Shown here: positions 60,420 to 64,000 of the stretch, in pieces
Layout: every line of letters begins with the position of its first letter
How positions within the stretch are numbered: the stretch's first letter is position 1
Origin: an uncultured Oscillospiraceae bacterium
GTDB lineage: Bacteria; Bacillota; Clostridia; Oscillospirales; Oscillospiraceae
Direction: 5' to 3'
Assembly: GCA_910587255.1 (NCBI GenBank)
Contig: CAJUKT010000001.1
Span: 1-64,000 of the forward strand
DNA length: 64,000 nucleotides
Notes under the pieces: generated by a model
Told to the model about the DNA's origin: nothing
Database searches by the model: none
Seen by the model: only the letters and a program-made list of their open reading frames with translations
Made by a program: the position numbers and the translations under genes

Positions 60420-61561
60420 GTTATCATCACACTGTCCTTTATTTTCCCTATGATCTTTGGTGCGGAGGAATATATCCCTTTCACAAACAGCATATATATG
60501 AATGTCACCAAAATGGTGACGCCCAAAAACTCAAACTTACGCTCCCAAAGAGCATCCTCATGCCCGTATGTACGCATGAAATATTCCAAAACTGACGCCT
60601 GTACAATATATATGCACAAAGAGAACTCTCCAAATTGATCCGTCATTTTATTCCCTTTAGCAAAAATTGAACTATAGCTTTTTTCAGAAAACGTGATTGC
60701 AATTGCTATACCGGCCGCAAGGCACAGGCAAAACAACCAAAGTCCACCCCCCCCCGCGCGAAAAGTTGTGTAAATACACCATGCATAACAGAGTCCCTCT
60801 GCTATTGTCAAAAGGATTGCACCGAACCGCCTGAACTCCAGGGAAGCCAGCTTTTTATACAAAAAGTACGAACCTATTCCAAAGCACATGGCAATATATA
60901 CGCGGATGTTCCCAACCGTTGTGAGTCCCTGAAATATATACTGGCTCCCCTGTCTATCATTGATGTACCAGCCACACATACACAGGACTGATGCCGGCAT
61001 CCAAAAATACAGATACTTTTTCTCGTATATAGCCAGAAGCCCCAATATAAAGAATTCCATCAAAAACATACTGCTGACTGTCCAAATAACCTTATTTGCG
61101 GTTACTGAATTTTGATTGAAGCCGCCCATTGTTACAAGAAGCAGTTCCCAGATATCCCGCACCATTACATCAAAAAAAGCTTTGGCTGAGATAATATTGT
61201 AATTCGTCCAAACATAGCGTACCACAAAAACCATAATATACCCGATAAAGCTGTATCCAAAGAAACGCCAAAAGCGCTTGCCGGTGTGCGCTTTTAAATA
61301 TATGAATCGCTGATCCATTTCCAACTCCGCAACTCTCTTTTGATCGTATTCTCTGAAAAAAAGGAAGCCGGCCAAAACGCAAAACACTTCCACTCCCATA
61401 TATCCACCCAGAAAGTGTTTCTTCCCATTGCCGTAAAAATGGTAGCCCAAAATAATCATCGAAAATATGATGCGTACCATGTCAATCACTGCATTTCTCT
61501 GCCTGCCTCTGCCCAACGTCCGCACCCCTTTACAATTCATACTTTCTGCAAGCACCCCCAT
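60416..61561 (-). CDS. Acyltransferase 3-like membrane protein
   Basis: A roughly 381-aa polytopic protein of the acyltransferase-3/OafA type. The first helix carries the family motif RNAVIDMVRIIFSMIILGYHFYGNGK with the conserved His, then GGYMGVEVFCVLAGFLFF. About ten hydrophobic helices follow. It would acetylate or otherwise acylate the surface glycan. Starts are ambiguous: ATG 61561 has AGGGGG 6 nt upstream and is chosen, while ATG 61585 overlaps the permease stop. Confidence 0.83.
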   Translation of the reverse strand: MGVLAESMNCKGVRTLGRGRQRNAVIDMVRIIFSMIILGYHFYGNGKKHFLGGYMGVEVFCVLAGFLFFREYDQKRVAELEMDQRFIYLKAHTGKRFWRFFGYSFIGYIMVFVVRYVWTNYNIISAKAFFDVMVRDIWELLLVTMGGFNQNSVTANKVIWTVSSMFLMEFFILGLLAIYEKKYLYFWMPASVLCMCGWYINDRQGSQYIFQGLTTVGNIRVYIAMCFGIGSYFLYKKLASLEFRRFGAILLTIAEGLCYAWCIYTTFRAGGGGLWLFCLCLAAGIAIAITFSEKSYSSIFAKGNKMTDQFGEFSLCIYIVQASVLEYFMRTYGHEDALWERKFEFLGVTILVTFIYMLFVKGIYSSAPKIIGKIKDSVMIT

Positions 61562-61577
61562 TTTTGGCCCCCTGCGG

Positions 61578-63035
61578 CTATACATAGTACAAAAATTTGG
61601 TGTTATACCTTTTATACATCCAGCAGCCAACCCCCAGTACGACGGCTACATCCGCAAGCATCAACAGATGGAACCAGATCGTCGGAATTGTGGCCTCAAT
61701 GACAATTTTGCGGAAGTAGCGGATAAACAGGTACACCGGGTTGAGCAAAAATAAGTTGCGCACCATGGGCTCATAGTTGTCAATGGTGTAGAAGATTGCG
61801 GACATATACATGAGGAGCATCGTAAACACAGACCACAGGTATTGGATATCCTTAAAAAACACGAACAGAGCGGACAGGATCAGCCCTATGCCGATGTTGA
61901 ACAGCACCAGCAGGGCGATAGGGTAAAGGAGGCAGATAAACCTCCAGGTGAAGGTAATATTGTCCAAAACGCAAAACACAAAGAACACACATAAGGTAAG
62001 CCCAAAGTTGATTAGCGTTTGAACATTTTTGGAAAGCAGAAATAGATACTTTGGCACGTTGACCTTGGTAAAAATGCCCGCATTCCCAACAAGGGAAGTC
62101 ATTCCCTGGCTGGTAGACTCATTGAAATATGAAAAGATCAGGTTGCCGCAAAACAGATAGGTCGTGTAGTGAGCGGTGGCACGGCCAAAGAACTGGGTGA
62201 ATACAAGCCGCATGACGAGCAGCGTGAGCAGCGGAGACAAAATACTCCAGACCACGCCAAGAACTGTACGTTTATACTTCTTTTTAAAATCCCGGGAAAC
62301 CAATTCCTCAAAGAGGAACTGGTAGCTAAGCAGTTTCTTGAGCGGGCCCCGATTCCCATATTTTTGCACGACGCGCTTCCATATGCTGAGAAACCAATAC
62401 GCCGCCCCCAGCAACACCAACAGGGTGGCAAAAAAAGCTGCCACAGCAATCCCAGCCGCCCGCAGGGCCTGTCCCAAGCCCGATGCAGGGAGGGAGAAGC
62501 GGACAGCGCCGCCGCTGGCACTGTATGTATCAACTGTATAGCGCATCCCATCTGCCTCGACTACTGCAATTCCCTTCCACTCATTGCCCCAAAAGGAAAT
62601 TTCGATCTTATCAGTTTGAAAAAATTCATAGGTAATGGCATCGGTAGTATTGGAGCCTGAACGTTTATCCCCAGGCTCAAACCACCTGTACTGCCCCTCA
62701 TATAAAGTCCACTTGCCGGCAGAAGGGGTAAAGTCCTCCATCTCTTTCCCATTTACATTGATTTTCGCAATGGTCAGCTCATATCCCAACGCAGCCTCAT
62801 TATTTTCTTTTGCGGGGATGATGGTAACAGACCGCTTCGGCGTAACCGCTGATGAAACGGAGAGGGCAAGGAGTGTTGAACACACGTATATAATGACAGC
62901 CATTATTTTTATCGGGAAACCGATATTCCCTTGCAATCTGCGGCGGCCAAGCAAAATAATAGCCGCTACTGATATGACTATTTCAATCAGGAAAACTAAA
63001 TCTGTATTAATTGCGATCAATCCCTTCCGCGCCAT
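61578..63035 (-). CDS. Polysaccharide ABC exporter permease with N-terminal extracytoplasmic domain
   Basis: A 485-aa protein. The C-terminal part (about 225-485) is an ABC-2 permease of the Wzm/TagG kind with six helices (LVSRDFKKKYKRTVLGVVWSILSPLLTLLVMRLVF, NAGIFTKVNVPKYLFLLSK, LNPVYLFIRYFRKIV). The N-terminal part has two helices, an outside beta-rich domain (about 65-185, TLYEGQYRWFEPGDKRSG, GNEWKGIAVVEADGMRYTVDTYS) and another helix. Ordinary Wzm/TagG proteins are about 260 aa, so this is a fusion. No good ribosome site precedes ATG 63035. Confidence 0.85.
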   Translation of the reverse strand: MARKGLIAINTDLVFLIEIVISVAAIILLGRRRLQGNIGFPIKIMAVIIYVCSTLLALSVSSAVTPKRSVTIIPAKENNEAALGYELTIAKINVNGKEMEDFTPSAGKWTLYEGQYRWFEPGDKRSGSNTTDAITYEFFQTDKIEISFWGNEWKGIAVVEADGMRYTVDTYSASGGAVRFSLPASGLGQALRAAGIAVAAFFATLLVLLGAAYWFLSIWKRVVQKYGNRGPLKKLLSYQFLFEELVSRDFKKKYKRTVLGVVWSILSPLLTLLVMRLVFTQFFGRATAHYTTYLFCGNLIFSYFNESTSQGMTSLVGNAGIFTKVNVPKYLFLLSKNVQTLINFGLTLCVFFVFCVLDNITFTWRFICLLYPIALLVLFNIGIGLILSALFVFFKDIQYLWSVFTMLLMYMSAIFYTIDNYEPMVRNLFLLNPVYLFIRYFRKIVIEATIPTIWFHLLMLADVAVVLGVGCWMYKRYNTKFLYYV

Positions 63036-63037
63036 AT

Positions 63038-63066
63038 GTGACCCGCCGGATAATCCGGCGGGTCAC
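63038..63066. repeat. Palindrome between the glycosyltransferase and permease genes
   Basis: GTGACCCGCCGGAT (63038-63051) and ATCCGGCGGGTCAC (63053-63066) are exact complements around one base, ending 2 nt before the permease ATG. It occupies the place of the ribosome site. Confidence 0.8.
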
Positions 63067-63082
63067 ATTCAGTAATGACATC

Positions 63083-64000
63083 TCAGTCCCACAGCGCCAT
63101 ATCCCGCTCAATAAAGCAGTTGTTCCACTCCAGGCAGATCGTTACCCTTTTCTTCCTCTCTGCGGACAGCTTACCGCTTATATTGAAGCTATGCGTTTCA
63201 CCGTCTGCGGCCTTGCTGCTGCAATCAATAATCGAATAATCGCTGCCGTCATGATTGTACAGCCTGAGGTATATCCGCTCCATTCCCTCTGCCGCTTTCG
63301 GAACGCTGCCCAATACAGTCAGCACACCTGAAAATGTGAACTTATTCAGAATTGGAGTATATGTCTTCTGCGACAATTGAACCTGCATATCTGTCAGGTG
63401 CGTCCTATATGGATGCTGCAAAACCAGAGCGTTCAGCACATCCGCCCAATTGCTGTTGTAAAATCTCTCATGATATTGATCCACCATAACACGGGCATTT
63501 TCGGACATCTCCTCCACCTTCTTCGGGTGGGCCAGCATCCAGCATATTTTGTCCGCTAACATTTCAATATCATTCAACTTTACCAGCAGCCCGTTTTTAC
63601 CATTTGCAATCCCATCTTGCGGCCCATATTTATAGTCATAGGACACTACCGGGCAGCCGTTTGCCAGCGACTCACACACCGAAAGGCTATGTCCTTCAAA
63701 GGAACTGCACGAAACTGAAAATGCCGCCTTTTGGTACTCTCCTTCCACATCGTTTGTAAACGGTTCTAAAATCACCCACCGGCCAAGGTCAAGCTCCTGG
63801 ATCAGCCTCCGATATTCAGCTTCTGATGCCCCCCGTCCAAAAATATGCAGATGGGCATCGGGGTGCCGCTTACATACGATTGCAAACGCCCTAATCAGGT
63901 GGGAGATCTGCTTTTGATTCTCATCAAAGCGCCCAATGTATACGGCCCTGTTTAAATCCCGGGTTGAAAAGGGCCTGATTTCCTTCGGAATTCGGACGGT
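63083..64000 (-). CDS. GT4-family glycosyltransferase, N-terminus beyond window
   Basis: The 305 visible codons hold the C-terminal half of a GT-B glycosyltransferase: VYIGRFDENQKQISHLIRAF, HLHIFGRGASEAEYRRLI and the donor-binding region AAFSVSCSSFEGHSLSVCESLANGCPVVSYDYKYGP, with the E-x7-E type acidic pair. An extra C-terminal beta-rich region of about 110 residues (FSGVLTVLGSVPKAAEGMERIYLRLYNHDGSD) follows, as in some teichoic-acid glycosyltransferases. The gene continues off the right edge. It probably builds the polymer exported by the neighbouring ABC transporter. Confidence 0.88.
   Translation of the reverse strand, partial: TVRIPKEIRPFSTRDLNRAVYIGRFDENQKQISHLIRAFAIVCKRHPDAHLHIFGRGASEAEYRRLIQELDLGRWVILEPFTNDVEGEYQKAAFSVSCSSFEGHSLSVCESLANGCPVVSYDYKYGPQDGIANGKNGLLVKLNDIEMLADKICWMLAHPKKVEEMSENARVMVDQYHERFYNSNWADVLNALVLQHPYRTHLTDMQVQLSQKTYTPILNKFTFSGVLTVLGSVPKAAEGMERIYLRLYNHDGSDYSIIDCSSKAADGETHSFNISGKLSAERKKRVTICLEWNNCFIERDMALWD

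Overview
The window comes from a high-GC, endospore-forming Firmicute. It carries spo0A, spoIVB and both dipicolinate synthase genes, together with a Bacillus-type AddAB nuclease and strong SD sequences. Gene content and order suggest an Oscillospiraceae-like gut Clostridium (Flavonifractor, Lawsonibacter or Pseudoflavonifractor type). That placement is an inference from protein style; no database was searched.

Core genome, about 1-48.7 kb. The left edge is a leftward glycolytic run pgk-tpiA-gpmI-eno (eno cut by the window edge). Then come trmL and udk, two paralogous lipoproteins, an MBOAT/DHHW surface acylation pair, a LytTR/DUF3021 regulator pair, corA, and dpaA-dpaB. An FMN riboswitch controls ribU. 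Next are a rubrerythrin, pncB-pfs-luxS, a small AT-richer VOC protein, spo0A and spoIVB, proBA, hflX, rpmE, addBA, infC-rpmI-rplT, a MoxR/DUF58/transglutaminase operon, rpsF-ssb-rpsR, a VTT membrane protein, a complete branched-chain amino acid ABC importer (livK-H-M-G-F), an SDR oxidoreductase and tRNA-Val(GAC).

Accessory region, about 48.7-57.5 kb. Next to the 3' end of the tRNA lies an integrative mobilizable-type element. It holds two overlapping tyrosine recombinases, a DUF6809 protein, a secreted stalk/NlpC-like protein behind an SD-sequestering hairpin, a MobP-type relaxase with Sel1 repeats, a MobC-like protein, a candidate oriT, two HTH proteins and a DUF6076 protein. No type IV secretion genes are present, so it would need a helper. 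From 57.5 to 59.6 kb there is a 5'-truncated GH3 gene joined to an IS21 istA remnant.

From 59.6 kb to the right edge a lower-GC surface-polysaccharide cluster begins: ABC ATPase, acyltransferase, a permease with an extracytoplasmic domain, and a partial GT4 glycosyltransferase.

The most unusual non-coding content is a family of about 161-168 bp MITE-like elements: two near-identical copies flanked by TA, one diverged copy and one internally deleted relic. There is also a family of GC-rich intergenic repeats, two palindromes matching the ParB parS site, and several well-formed promoters and leader structures. Long antisense ORFs in the GC-rich genes are artefacts and are not annotated.
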